A DNA stretch of 64,000 nt, taken from Salinilacustrithrix flava. Its GTDB lineage: Bacteria > Actinomycetota > Acidimicrobiia > Acidimicrobiales > Salinilacustritrichaceae. The DNA lies in NCBI GenBank assembly GCA_024128875.1, contig JAMYFF010000010.1, forward strand, positions 1-64,000, read 5' to 3'. Position 1 is the first letter of the stretch, and each line of letters begins with the position of its first letter. Made by a program: the position numbers and the translations under genes. Of the stretch, positions 1 through 8,287 are shown piece by piece. The notes below the pieces were generated by a model. That model saw only the letters and a program-made list of their open reading frames with translations, ran no database searches and had not been told where the DNA came from.

Positions 1-15
1 TCCTTGAACCAGTCC

Positions 16-35
16 GGTCAGACACAGTGCTGACC
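16..35. repeat. Inverted repeat upstream of the relaxase gene
   Basis: GGTCAG (16-21) and CTGACC (30-35) form a perfect 6-bp inverted repeat with an 8-base spacer, about 70 bases upstream of the MobF relaxase start. MobF systems often have oriT beside the relaxase gene, so this could be part of an origin of transfer, but six base pairs is weak and no nic site is recognisable. Nothing else is seen in bases 1-102. Confidence 0.25.
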
Positions 36-102
36 TGCCGAGGGCTCAGCGAAGAGCCTGCCCCACACCGAGGAACCGTGCTCTCCCGAACCCATTAGTC
101 CG

Positions 103-2490
103 GTGATGCTGAAGATCACCGGGCTCCGCTCGTCCAACCCGCAGGACTACTACCTCGAGGTCATCGCCCGGGGCGCCGAGGAGTACTACCTCCGCCGCCC
201 GGAGCACGCCGGCGTCTGGATCGGCGCCGGCTCACCTCGGCTCGGCCTCGACGGTGCCGTCACTCCCGACGACCTGCGGGCCATCCTCGACCAGCGCCAT
301 CCGGTCACCGGCGAGAAGCTGCCGGCACGCCAGATCCGCCGGGTCGGGTTCGACCTCACCCTGTCGGCCCCGAAGTCCGTGTCCCTGCTCTGGGCACTGG
401 GCGACGCCGAGCAGTCGGCCGCCGCGCTCGACGCCCACCGAGCCGCCGTCGAGGCGACAGTCGAGTACCTCGAAGCCAACGCCTGCCAGGTCCGTCGAGG
501 CGGACGGGACGGCTACGGCCTGCGGGCCGAGACGGCCCAAGGGCTGGTCGGCGCAGCTTTCACCCACTTCACCTCCCGGGCCGCCGACCCGCAGGTCCAC
601 ACCCACCTGGTGATCGCCAACATGGCCGAGGGTGCTGACGGCCGGTTCACCGCACTGCACGGCACGGCGTTGTTCGAGCACCGCCGAGCCGCCGGCTACC
701 TGTACCAAGCAGTCCTGCGCCACGAGCTGCATGAGCGGCTCGGCGTCGGCTTCGACCCGGTCGTGAAGGGCTCGGCCGAGATCACTGGCATTCCCAAAGG
801 CGCCCGACGGGTGTTCTCGAAGCGTCGCGCCGCCATCGAGGCCGAGCTCGCCGCCGTCGGCGCCAGCGGCGAGCGGGCCTCGCAGGCCGCCTCGCTCAGG
901 ACGCGACAGCCCAAGAACCACAGCCTCGTCCTCGACGACCTGCTCCGTCGTTGGCGGGACGAAGCGGCACGAGCCAGCATCGACATCAGCCGACTGCCGA
1001 CGGCACGGACCAAGCGGCGGCCGCCCACGGACGAGGCGCTGGCCGAAGCCCTGGTCCTCGACCGGGCGACCTTCACCCTCCCGGACATGGTCGCCACGAC
1101 GGCAGCACTCTCACCGGACGGAGCGACTCTCGACGACATCAACCGGACAGTCAGCTCGTTCCTCGACTCGCCGCTCGCCATCTCGCTCGCCGACACGGGC
1201 CGCTGGACCACCGCCGAGATCCTTGAGCTCGAGCGACGCTCCATCGGCACCGCCCTGCGACGCCGAGACACAAACGTGGCCGGCGTCGACGAGCACACGC
1301 TCACCGCAGCGCTTGCCGCCAGTCCCTCCCTGTCGGCCGAGCAGCAGCGCATGGTCCGCCACGTCTGTGCGAGCGGCAACGGCGTCGACCTCGTCGTCGG
1401 CGCGCCCGGATCCGGCAAGACCTTCGCCCTCGGCGCCGCCCGCCTGGCCTGGCATGCCGAGGGTCACCACGTCATCGGCTGCGCCCTCGCTGCCCGAGCC
1501 GCCGCCGGACTCCACGCCGACAGCGGCATCCCCTCCCACACCATCGCCAAGCTCCTCGGCGACGTCCGAGACGGCCGTCTCCGCATCACCGACCGAACCG
1601 TGATCGTCTGCGACGAAGCCGCCATGGTCGGCACCCGAGACGTCGCCCGCCTCATCGATGTCACCGAACGGGCCAATGCCAAGCTCGTCCTCGTCGGCGA
1701 CCCCAAGCAGCTGCCACCGATCGAGGCCGGCGGCCTGTACCCGGCCCTCGAACGCCGCCTCGGCGCGGCACGCCTCGTGGAGAACCGCCGCCAACGAAAC
1801 GACGAGGAACGACAGGTCACCCTCGACCTCCGCCGAGGACGCACCCAGCGCGCCGTCACTCGCCTCGAACGATCCGGCCGCCTCACCCTCGGCCCGGATT
1901 CCGATGTCCTCCTCGATCAGATGGTCGCCGATTGGGCCGCGACCAGGACCGACGGGGTCGACGCCGTGATGATCGCCCTCACCCACGACGCCGTCACCGA
2001 GCTCAACCACCGAGCCCGCACGCACCTCGCCGCCGAGGGACGCCTCGGCGAGACAGTTGCGCAGATCGACGACACGGAGACCGAGTACGCCATGGGGGAC
2101 ACGGTGGTCTGCCTCCGCAACGACCGACGCCTCGGGGTCCGCAACGGCGACCTCGCAACCGTCGTCGGCGCCACCGACGACGGGCTGGTCGTCGAGCGCG
2201 CCGGCCAACGCATCGGACTCCCGGTGACCTACCTCGCCGACGGTCACCTCGACCACGGCTACGCCCTCACCGTCCACAAGGCTCAGGGAGCCACCTACGA
2301 CGTCGCCCTCCTGTACGGCGACGAGCACCTCTACGCCGAAGCTGGCTACACCGCCCTGACCCGTGGCCGGGACCGGAATCACATGTACGTGCTTGCCGAC
2401 ACCGATGTCTCATCCGCGGAGGCGGTGCGGGCCCGACTGGCCAGGGTGTCCGCCGAGCCGGCTGCGAGCGACGTGGGTCTGTTGAGGTGA
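103..2490 (+). CDS. MobF-family conjugative relaxase/helicase (TrwC/TraA-like)
   Basis: Nicks and unwinds DNA for conjugative transfer. The N-terminus has two tyrosine pairs (DYYLE and EEYYL, about residues 15-29), typical MobF nicking tyrosines. The metal-binding motif DPQVHTHLVIAN (about residues 164-175) completes the TrwC relaxase domain. A RecD-like helicase follows: Walker A GAPGSGKT (about residue 435), Walker B VIVCDEAAM (about 500) and the C-terminal signatures TVHKAQG and YTALTRGR. At 795 residues it is shorter than many MobF proteins but has all core parts. GTG at 103 and ATG at 106 are both possible starts. It is tail to tail with the next gene (3-base gap). No integrase, coupling protein or type IV secretion gene is in the window, so this is probably the edge of an integrative element continuing to the left. 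Confidence 0.93.
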   Translation: MMLKITGLRSSNPQDYYLEVIARGAEEYYLRRPEHAGVWIGAGSPRLGLDGAVTPDDLRAILDQRHPVTGEKLPARQIRRVGFDLTLSAPKSVSLLWALGDAEQSAAALDAHRAAVEATVEYLEANACQVRRGGRDGYGLRAETAQGLVGAAFTHFTSRAADPQVHTHLVIANMAEGADGRFTALHGTALFEHRRAAGYLYQAVLRHELHERLGVGFDPVVKGSAEITGIPKGARRVFSKRRAAIEAELAAVGASGERASQAASLRTRQPKNHSLVLDDLLRRWRDEAARASIDISRLPTARTKRRPPTDEALAEALVLDRATFTLPDMVATTAALSPDGATLDDINRTVSSFLDSPLAISLADTGRWTTAEILELERRSIGTALRRRDTNVAGVDEHTLTAALAASPSLSAEQQRMVRHVCASGNGVDLVVGAPGSGKTFALGAARLAWHAEGHHVIGCALAARAAAGLHADSGIPSHTIAKLLGDVRDGRLRITDRTVIVCDEAAMVGTRDVARLIDVTERANAKLVLVGDPKQLPPIEAGGLYPALERRLGAARLVENRRQRNDEERQVTLDLRRGRTQRAVTRLERSGRLTLGPDSDVLLDQMVADWAATRTDGVDAVMIALTHDAVTELNHRARTHLAAEGRLGETVAQIDDTETEYAMGDTVVCLRNDRRLGVRNGDLATVVGATDDGLVVERAGQRIGLPVTYLADGHLDHGYALTVHKAQGATYDVALLYGDEHLYAEAGYTALTRGRDRNHMYVLADTDVSSAEAVRARLARVSAEPAASDVGLLR

Positions 2491-2493
2491 CGC

Positions 2494-2937
2494 TCACGCT
2501 CGAGCCCGGAAGCCGCACTCCTCCTCGAAGGTCGCGTCGACGCGCTCGAGCGCAGGATTGAGCCGATCCGCAGCTGGTCGATCCGACACCTCGGCATACA
2601 GCAGGTCCTCGAGTGATCGGGTCTCGTCGAGGCGGTCCCTCAGCGCAGACATGTCGCCCTGCCAGAGCCGCAGTTCGTCCGCGACGCGCTGGTCTTCGAC
2701 ATCAGTGGCGGTGGCGAGAGCGTCCTCCAGTTCCGCGAGCTGGTCAGCGACATCGGACCGCTTGTCGTCCCAGTCCATCGCGCTCCCGAAGGTGTCAGCG
2801 AGAGCGAGATTGGTCTTTCGAACGTCCGCAGCGGCATCGCAGAAGCCGATGGTGTCGGCGTCGTTCGAGCATGACGCCAACGACATCAGCCCAAAGAGGG
2901 CGCAGGCCCAGCCGGACCGAACTCGCCGCTGTCGCAT
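2494..2937 (-). CDS. Small lipoprotein, FCDAAAD type
   Basis: A 147-residue protein. A basic N-terminus and hydrophobic stretch end in the lipobox LASC (Cys about 23), so it should be a lipid-anchored extracytoplasmic protein. The mature part is helical and acidic, starting with an FCDAAAD segment and with a second cysteine near the C-terminus (EEECGF). The start at 2937 was chosen because it puts the signal peptide at the N-terminus; the reading frame stays open upstream without meaningful sequence. The gene at 33311-33727 has the same architecture and an FCEAAAD segment, suggesting one family. It lies 58 bases downstream of the PASTA gene and may be the last gene of the sigma-factor operon. 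Function unknown. Confidence 0.72.
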   Translation of the reverse strand: MRQRRVRSGWACALFGLMSLASCSNDADTIGFCDAAADVRKTNLALADTFGSAMDWDDKRSDVADQLAELEDALATATDVEDQRVADELRLWQGDMSALRDRLDETRSLEDLLYAEVSDRPAADRLNPALERVDATFEEECGFRARA

Positions 2938-2995
2938 CCGCACACCATGTCGTACCCATGCTGAGGTCGACGAGGCGACCGTCGAGGTCTCAGGG

Positions 2996-4573
2996 TCAAC
3001 CGCCCGAAGCCTCGAACCGCTCCGGGCATGTGGTGTCGTAGCGGGCATCCGAGAAGGTCCGGTAGGCAGCGTCGACGGCGTCGCAGTCGAGTCCGAACAG
3101 CCAGCGGTCGGTCTTGTACACGGTGCCGAACTCCGTGACGCGTTCGACGAGCGGCTCCTCGACATTCATGCCGGGCAACCCACGAGCGAACGAGATGACG
3201 TCCGGGGGCAGGAACTCGAAAGCCACGACCGGTCCGCCCGCGCTGACCGTCAGTTCCCACTGCTCGACCTGGTCGAGTGGCGTGCCGGGCGCGGGCGTCT
3301 GCGCGATGACCGTCCCCTCCGGCGCATCGTTCGCGACGTTCCTCGTGGTCTGCTGACCGAGGACGTCTTGCAGCTCGAACAGCACACCCTCCACGTCACC
3401 CAGCGTGTTGAGGTCGTGGCCGACGAGCTCGGGCATCAAGCCGTCGCGGACGGCACGCTGACGCTCGGTTGCCGTTGAGTCGAGCGTGTCGAGGTCGACA
3501 GGGTTCCAGTACACGTACGACAGACGGTGCCCCTTGTACTCGGCCGTGACCTTCCAGCAGCCCCTCGCATCCGGATCGATGCCGTTGAGCATGAACCAGC
3601 CGGCCTCCATCCCGTAGCCGTTCTGACCGGGCGGCTCGGCGACGATCGACGGAACCGCCTCGTCCTGCCGATCCCAGGTAACCCGTAGCTCGGGCCTTTC
3701 CTCGACAGACCCACCGGGGAAGTGCTGGCTCCACCACGCGCTCTTCCGTTGTTGGTGGACACCGCTGAGAGGCAGCACAGTCCAGAGGTCCTCCGTCCCG
3801 ACCCAGCCCTTGCCAGGACCGGCCGCCACACCTTCTGCCGTGGGCAGGTCCGGCTGCACGGCAGGGGGGACCGTGACGACGCACTCCGGTGCTCGTGCGG
3901 CGTTCGAACCGCCGACGGGCTGGAACGAACGGAGAGCCGCCGATGCCTCTTCGCGAACCGCATCCGAAGCGTCCGGGCCGAGAGCGACGAGCACATAGAA
4001 GGCGACTTCGGCACGTTCGATGTGTGCCCAGCGGATCTGGAGGTCACTGCGGTCGGCGCACTCGGCAGGATCGCTGTTCTCCAACCCGGGAAGATCTGAC
4101 ACCTCGCTCGGCCACGGACTGGCGCTGTCTGCTGGTGACACGTTGAAGAAGATGGAGACGAGGGCGTCCTCCGCACCGAGATCACGGAGCGCTTGTTCCG
4201 GTACCTGAGCGCATCGCTCGCCTCCGTGCTCCAGCGGAATGGTGGCGATGGTGAGCGAGTCCCATCCCAGATTCGGCATCAGCTCGCGCCCCGCTCGTTG
4301 CCAGCCAGATGGCTCCTCGATGGACCAGGTCGACGGCGACGAGGGCATGGCGGGCCCGTCCGTCGCCGGGTCACTCGGATTACCGCCTTCGCCAGCGATG
4401 ACGGCGTCGTCGGCCCGGTCTCCCCACGGAGAGGCCAACGCGACGCCCCCGGCGAAGAGCGCCGCAACGGCGACCAGCGCAGCAACCACCCGTCGACGCT
4501 TCGACCGCCGAGGTTCAGCGGCGACGCCGGTGAGCAGGCCGGCGCGGATCTTCTCGAGCGGATCTGCGGTCAT
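2996..4573 (-). CDS. Membrane-anchored extracytoplasmic protein with PASTA-like domain, co-transcribed with an ECF sigma factor
   Basis: A 525-residue protein: a short cytoplasmic N-terminus (about 25 residues, basic), one transmembrane helix (about 28-50), then a large secreted region. Around residues 350-430 a segment starting MPELVG and containing GTVIAQTPAPGTP, then LTVSAG, matches the PASTA fold known from PknB kinases and PBPs. The start ATG overlaps the sigma-factor stop (ATGA at 4570-4573), so the two are translationally coupled. That position and topology suggest an anti-sigma or sensor partner, but no zinc-binding HxxxCxxC motif is visible. A PASTA domain would fit sensing of peptidoglycan fragments; this is inference. 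The longer open frame upstream of 4573 overlaps the sigma gene and was rejected. Confidence 0.72.
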   Translation of the reverse strand: MTADPLEKIRAGLLTGVAAEPRRSKRRRVVAALVAVAALFAGGVALASPWGDRADDAVIAGEGGNPSDPATDGPAMPSSPSTWSIEEPSGWQRAGRELMPNLGWDSLTIATIPLEHGGERCAQVPEQALRDLGAEDALVSIFFNVSPADSASPWPSEVSDLPGLENSDPAECADRSDLQIRWAHIERAEVAFYVLVALGPDASDAVREEASAALRSFQPVGGSNAARAPECVVTVPPAVQPDLPTAEGVAAGPGKGWVGTEDLWTVLPLSGVHQQRKSAWWSQHFPGGSVEERPELRVTWDRQDEAVPSIVAEPPGQNGYGMEAGWFMLNGIDPDARGCWKVTAEYKGHRLSYVYWNPVDLDTLDSTATERQRAVRDGLMPELVGHDLNTLGDVEGVLFELQDVLGQQTTRNVANDAPEGTVIAQTPAPGTPLDQVEQWELTVSAGGPVVAFEFLPPDVISFARGLPGMNVEEPLVERVTEFGTVYKTDRWLFGLDCDAVDAAYRTFSDARYDTTCPERFEASGG

Positions 4574-5151
4574 CGTTCCTCCAGGAGGTCGGCGAGGCGG
4601 GCGAGCCCCCGGCTGACTCGGACGCGAGCGGCACCCTCGGAACACCCGAGGCGGGTAGCGACCTCGGGGTAGGGGAGGTCGTGCCCGATGCGCAGCACGA
4701 CTGCGTCGGAGGTGCCCTCGGGTAGCTGTTCGATGGCCGTCCGGATCTCGTGCCGGTACGGGCCGACGTCGGCGAGCTCCTCGACACGGAGCAGCTCCTC
4801 GACACGGAGCAGCTCCTCGTCGTCGAGTGCGACGACTCCGGCGCCGATGCGGCGCCGGTAGCGCTCGGACACCCGCTGTCGGCGTAGGTAGTGGCCCAGC
4901 AGGTTCTTGGCGATGCCGTAGAGCCACGGGCGCGCCGTCGTGCCGGTGTCCCGGAACCGGCGGCGTTGGACGAACGCCGCAGCGAACGTCTCGGCGCACA
5001 GGTCAGCGGCCGTCTCGGCGCAGTCGGTACGGCGGTAGAGGAACCGGAGGATCGCCTGTGCGTGCCGGTCGTAGAAGGTCCCGAACGCATCCGAACTGTT
5101 GGCAGCAGCGTGCAACAGCGCTGCGTCCGTGAGCTCGGAGAGGTCTTCCAT
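4570..5151 (-). CDS. ECF-type RNA polymerase sigma factor
   Basis: A 193-residue group IV sigma-70 factor. Region 2 covers about residues 20-90 (FGTFYDRHAQAILRFLYRR and ARPWLYGIAKNLLGHYLRR) and region 4 about 135-190, with the helix-turn-helix LPYPEVATRLGCSEGAARVRVSRGL. The start at 5151 gives a standard ECF N-terminus (MEDLSELTDAALL). The linker between regions 2 and 4 has a duplicated LLRVEE encoded by an 18-bp tandem repeat. It heads an operon with the PASTA protein, overlapping it by four bases. A weak ECF-like promoter upstream (5161-5187) hints at autoregulation. Confidence 0.93.
   Translation of the reverse strand: MEDLSELTDAALLHAAANSSDAFGTFYDRHAQAILRFLYRRTDCAETAADLCAETFAAAFVQRRRFRDTGTTARPWLYGIAKNLLGHYLRRQRVSERYRRRIGAGVVALDDEELLRVEELLRVEELADVGPYRHEIRTAIEQLPEGTSDAVVLRIGHDLPYPEVATRLGCSEGAARVRVSRGLARLADLLEER
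4777..4819. repeat. 18-bp tandem repeat inside the ECF sigma gene
   Basis: The unit ctcctcgacacggagcag occurs twice exactly (4777-4794 and 4795-4812), followed by a partial third copy (ctcctcg, 4813-4819). It encodes LLRVEE twice in the linker between sigma regions 2 and 4. Being a multiple of three, it changes linker length without breaking the frame. Confidence 0.9.
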
Positions 5152-5160
5152 ACATCTGCT

Positions 5161-5187
5161 TCTACCGCTCGGCGCAGATCCTGTTAC
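5161..5187 (-). promoter_or_regulatory. Possible ECF-type promoter of the sigma/PASTA operon
   Basis: On the minus strand, GTAAC (5187-5183) is followed after about 15 bases by CGGTA (5167-5163), just upstream of the sigma gene start at 5151. ECF sigma factors often read a GGAAC/GTAAC-type -35 and a CG-rich -10 and control their own operon. The match is short and speculative. Confidence 0.25.
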
Positions 5188-5251
5188 GGGATCGCTGTCG
5201 AGGTGCCGGCCGACCGCGTGTCGCACGCGTGTCGCGGGCTCTCACGACGTG

Positions 5252-5294
5252 GCCCCAAAACGACCTCTGACCTGGGCGGATAGGCCCAGGTCAG
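5252..5294 (-). terminator. Intrinsic terminator of ssrA
   Basis: CTGACCTGGGC (5267-5277) pairs perfectly with GCCCAGGTCAG (5284-5294) around a six-base loop, an 11-bp stem starting three bases past the tmRNA 3' end. On the minus strand it is followed by aggtcg and TTTT (5252-5266 region), as expected for a rho-independent terminator. Confidence 0.82.
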
Positions 5295-5297
5295 TCG

Positions 5298-5687
5298 TGG
5301 AGCTGGGGGGAATCGAACCCCCGTCCGTCTGGCGGTCACGGCTCGTGCTACGACCATTCCCGTGCCTGTGGCTCACGGTTGCCACGCCCCCGGGTGGGCG
5401 CACCGTCGAGTCTTTCCTCGATCGTCAGGGGTCTTTCCCTCCGGTCAGCGGTCTCTCCCGCCGTCCACCACTACTTCTGTTGCCAGGCTGTAGTGGTCAG
5501 GCCCCGCGTGGCGTTTCCGCTCGCGATTTGTCGTACAACTAGGTCGTTACCTGGTGATCAGGCAGCGAGAGCGAAGTTGTCCGACGACTGCTGGTTGGCA
5601 GTTGTTGGGTTGCCCCGATTAACGAGTCTGAGCAACTCGGGTCGCACGATGTCGCTTCCGGTCCCGACGTCGAAACCGATCAGCCCC
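5298..5687 (-). ncRNA. ssrA: tmRNA (transfer-messenger RNA)
   Basis: Rescues stalled ribosomes with SmpB. The 5' end (minus strand) GGGGCTGATCGGTTTCGACG and the 3' end GGGGGTTCGATTCCCCCC followed by AGCTCCA form the alanine-tRNA-like acceptor and T arm. CCA is not encoded (AGCTCCACGA in the DNA). The tag frame reads GCC AAC CAG ... GCC TGA at 5599-5558 and encodes ANQQSSDNFALAA, a standard degradation tag ending in FALAA. Length is about 390 bases. The partner gene smpB is at 13405-13875. The 3' end faces the relaxase region, and ssrA 3' ends are common integration sites for genomic islands. Confidence 0.97.
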
Positions 5688-5776
5688 TTGTCAATGAACA
5701 GCGCCGGCCGGAGCCAGCACGGCCATCGTACCGGCGGTCCGTGACGGGACCACCGCGATTCGCGAAGAGGGCGTTC

Positions 5777-5799
5777 TTGTCAGACCCCCTGCGGATGAT
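5777..5799 (+). promoter_or_regulatory. PafBC-like DNA-damage promoter motif
   Basis: TTGTCAGAC (5777-5785), eight bases, then a -10-like GATGAT (5794-5799). This matches the layout of the RecA-independent damage promoter recognised by PafBC in mycobacteria (TTGTCRGTG, N8, TANNNT). The core TGTCAGACCCCCTG recurs at 28891 upstream of the DUF222-HNH gene with the same eight-base spacing to its -10. The start codon at 5806 lies only six bases downstream, so the message may be nearly leaderless. Confidence 0.5.
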
Positions 5800-5805
5800 G
5801 GCCCC

Positions 5806-6495
5806 ATGAGCCCGGCACCCGCTTCCCCCACCGAACCGTCCGTCGATCCCTTCACCGTCGAAGCGATCATGGCCCGCCTCGCCGCGGGCGACACGGCGGC
5901 CATCTTCGCCCTGGCCGAGCACCACGGCCACCGCATCGCTGGCGTGGTGCGTCGCCAGCTCCGGACGTGCGGGGTGGAGTCGGTCGGCCCCGACGACCTG
6001 CAGTCCCTGGTGCTCGACGCCTGCATGGAGCTGCACGGCGTGGCCCGGGCGTGGCGGCCGGGCGGGGCGCTGCCCTGGTGGTGGGCCCAGGGCCGCATCC
6101 AGGCCGTGGTCAACCGCTGGGTCGGCGTCCACGCCGACCCGCTGGAGGACCACCGGTCCCGGGCCGATCGCGAGGTCGAGCCGGCCGCACCGTCGGTGGA
6201 GGACAGCCTGGTCGCCGCCTTCGCCCGCCTCGTCGCCGAGGATCCCCGGGTCCGGCTGGTCGCCGAGGCCGCCCGGGCCGCCAAGGTCGACGACGTCGCC
6301 CTGGTCTGCCTGCTCGACTACCAGATCCAGCAGGTCCAGGGGGATCCCTCGCCGGCCCACACGCTGGCCGAGCGCTACGGCACCACCCCCGACGCCATGC
6401 GCCAGCGCATCTGCCGTGGCCGGCGGCGCCTGCGCCAGGTCGTGGCGACCGACCCGCGTTTCGCGGACCTGTCCGAGCTGGAGCTGGTGGCATGA
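5806..6495 (+). CDS. Divergent sigma-70-family protein
   Basis: A 229-residue protein. About residues 20-110 resemble sigma region 2 (AIMARLAAGDTAAIFALAEH, then a DDLQSLVLDACMEL segment and ALPWWWAQGRIQAVVNRW). About residues 175-215 resemble region 4 with a helix-turn-helix (LAERYGTTPDAMRQRICRGR followed by RRLRQVV). It is more divergent than the ECF factors at 4570 and 35681, so promoter specificity cannot be inferred. Its stop overlaps the start of the next gene (ATGA). The PafBC-like motif directly upstream suggests induction by DNA damage (inference). Confidence 0.7.
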   Translation: MSPAPASPTEPSVDPFTVEAIMARLAAGDTAAIFALAEHHGHRIAGVVRRQLRTCGVESVGPDDLQSLVLDACMELHGVARAWRPGGALPWWWAQGRIQAVVNRWVGVHADPLEDHRSRADREVEPAAPSVEDSLVAAFARLVAEDPRVRLVAEAARAAKVDDVALVCLLDYQIQQVQGDPSPAHTLAERYGTTPDAMRQRICRGRRRLRQVVATDPRFADLSELELVA

Positions 6496-6776
6496 ACGGG
6501 GCGGCCGCAGCCCGTCGGCGCCACCCGTCCATGCGGGCACCGGTGGACACCGCCGCGGTGCAGCGCCGGGTGGCCACCACCGTGCGCGCCGCCGGCGGCG
6601 ACCACCCGGAGGTGGCAGCGTCCGTGCTGGCGGTCCGGGGGACGAGCGGTCTGGTCCCCGACGCGTTCGCCCGACGCGCCGGGGTCGAGCTCGAGGTCCT
6701 GCGCCGGGCCGAGGCCGGCGAGATCAGCCGGGATCAGCTGCCCGGCTCGCTGCGCCGGATGGTCCCGCCGGAGTGA
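6492..6776 (+). CDS. Small helix-turn-helix-like protein, partner of the sigma-like protein
   Basis: A 94-residue basic protein coupled to the preceding gene by a four-base ATGA overlap. The N-terminal half is Arg/Ala-rich. The C-terminal half (about residues 55-85) contains FARRAGVELEVLRRAEAGEI, which resembles the helix-turn-helix of XRE-type regulators. No cysteine cluster or membrane segment is present. The coupling suggests it works with the sigma-like protein, perhaps as a DNA-binding accessory or modulator; function is unknown. Confidence 0.6.
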   Translation: MNGAAAARRRHPSMRAPVDTAAVQRRVATTVRAAGGDHPEVAASVLAVRGTSGLVPDAFARRAGVELEVLRRAEAGEISRDQLPGSLRRMVPPE

Positions 6777-6785
6777 TCCCGGAGC

Positions 6786-8261
6786 TCAGAAGTTCTCGTC
6801 GGCGTAGCTCTCCAGCGCGTCGGTGATCGTCCGATCGGCTTCGGTGATGGCGCCGTCCACGTCGACGCCGCCGAACAGGAGCGCGTCGAGGGCCGAGCGC
6901 ACCGCGCTGCGGGTCTCGGTGTAGGGGCCGATCTGGGGACCCGGGTGGTCCGGGTCCACCTTCTGGAGCCCGTCGTAGGCAACGCGCAGCCAGCGTCCCG
7001 GCCGGGTGGTCGCCCAGAACTCCTGCACCTCCTCGGAGTCCACCGTGGCCTGGCGCACCGGCAGGTACGAGCCCTGCAGGTGCCACTGCGCCTGGTTCTC
7101 GGGCTCGTTGACGTACTTGATGAAGTCCCACGCGGCGGCCTGGACCTCGGGAGGCGTGGTGTTGGTGATGTACCAGACGCCGCCACCGAGCTGACCCTCG
7201 CCGGGGCCCTCCAGGCCGGGGAACGGGCCGGCGTCGACGTTGACGTCGATCGGCGGGAGCTCCGTCTCCAGGCCGAGCTCGGCCGGGTCCAGGTTCCCCT
7301 CCAGCACGGAGTTGATCGTGGTGACCGCGGTCGAGGTCTCGATGGTCATCGACGCCTGCTCGAGACCGATGGCGAAGTAGTGGTCGAACTGGCCCTCGGT
7401 GCCCGGCACCGGGTTGAGCAGCCCGTCGTCCTGCATGGTCTTCAGCTTCTGGAACAGCTCCCGGGTGGCGTCGTTGTCGAAGGCGCTCTCGGTGGTGGCG
7501 CCCTCGCCGCGGCCGTTGTCGTTGCCGACGAGGCTCGCGCCGGCGCCGGTGAGCCAGAACTCGATGAACCAGGGCTGCATGTTGAGCACGACCGGCTGGT
7601 CGACCACCCCGGCCGCCTTGATCTGGCGGGCGTACTCGATCATCTCGTCGAGGGTCTGCGGCGGGCTGTCCGGGTCGAGGCCGGCGGCCTCGAAGTGGTC
7701 GCGGTTGTAGTACAGCAGGACGGTCGAGACGTTGAACGACGCCGGCTGCAGCACGCCGTCGACGCTGTAGAAGTCGACGACGCCCGGCGCGAAGTCCTCG
7801 TAGCCGTCGTAGCCGTCGGCCTCCGCGCAGTCCCCGGCGGGCACGATGGTGCCCGAATCGGCCAGGAACTGGGTGTTCGTGTCCTCCATGATCCCGATGC
7901 CGGGCAGCTCCCGGCTGGGGATGCCCTGGCGGTACTTGCGCAGCAGCTCCTCGTAGGAGGCGCCCTGGTTCTCGACCTGGATGCGCACCCGGTCCTGGGA
8001 CCCGTTGTAGGCGTCGGCCATGTCGTTCAGGGTCTCGTTGGTCAACCCGACGTACGCGTGCCAGAGCGTGACGTCGACCGGGCCCTCCGCGTCGTCGAGC
8101 GCGTCGACGGGGCAGGTGGTGCCGTTGCCGCCGTCGCCGTCGGAGTCCCCGCCGGCTTGGTCATCGGTCTCACCGGAGTCGCCGCCGCAGGCCGCGGCGA
8201 GCAGGGCCGCCGCCAACAGCGCAGCGAGCAGCAGGCGGGGTCGATGGGTTCGGGGGGTCAT
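6786..8261 (-). CDS. ugpB: ABC importer substrate-binding lipoprotein, UgpB-like
   Basis: A 491-residue lipoprotein (lipobox ending at Cys 25, LAAAC, then a Gly/Asp-rich linker) that should capture the substrate outside the membrane. It has the ordinary family-1 order: first lobe from VDVTLWHAY, the segment FNVSTVLLYYNRDHFEAAGL, and a C-terminal lobe with NEPENQAQWHLQGSYLPV. These segments resemble UgpB (glycerol-3-phosphate and glycerophosphodiester uptake) more than maltose-binding protein, but the ligand is not proven. An AGGAG ribosome site precedes ATG 8261. It is the last gene of ugpC-A-E-B, 26 bases after the second permease. Confidence 0.85.
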   Translation of the reverse strand: MTPRTHRPRLLLAALLAAALLAAACGGDSGETDDQAGGDSDGDGGNGTTCPVDALDDAEGPVDVTLWHAYVGLTNETLNDMADAYNGSQDRVRIQVENQGASYEELLRKYRQGIPSRELPGIGIMEDTNTQFLADSGTIVPAGDCAEADGYDGYEDFAPGVVDFYSVDGVLQPASFNVSTVLLYYNRDHFEAAGLDPDSPPQTLDEMIEYARQIKAAGVVDQPVVLNMQPWFIEFWLTGAGASLVGNDNGRGEGATTESAFDNDATRELFQKLKTMQDDGLLNPVPGTEGQFDHYFAIGLEQASMTIETSTAVTTINSVLEGNLDPAELGLETELPPIDVNVDAGPFPGLEGPGEGQLGGGVWYITNTTPPEVQAAAWDFIKYVNEPENQAQWHLQGSYLPVRQATVDSEEVQEFWATTRPGRWLRVAYDGLQKVDPDHPGPQIGPYTETRSAVRSALDALLFGGVDVDGAITEADRTITDALESYADENF

Positions 8262-8287
8262 CGCAGTGCTCCTGTGAGGGGAGGTCG

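Noticed and set aside
4574..4999. N-terminal extension of the PASTA protein to 4999
   Set aside because: It overlaps the sigma gene over its whole length, and the extra residues are Arg/Pro-rich shadow sequence. ATG 4573 overlapping the sigma stop is the coupled start.
5099..5744. Plus-strand open frames over the tmRNA
   Set aside because: The region is explained by ssrA: acceptor arm, tag frame and terminator are all on the minus strand.
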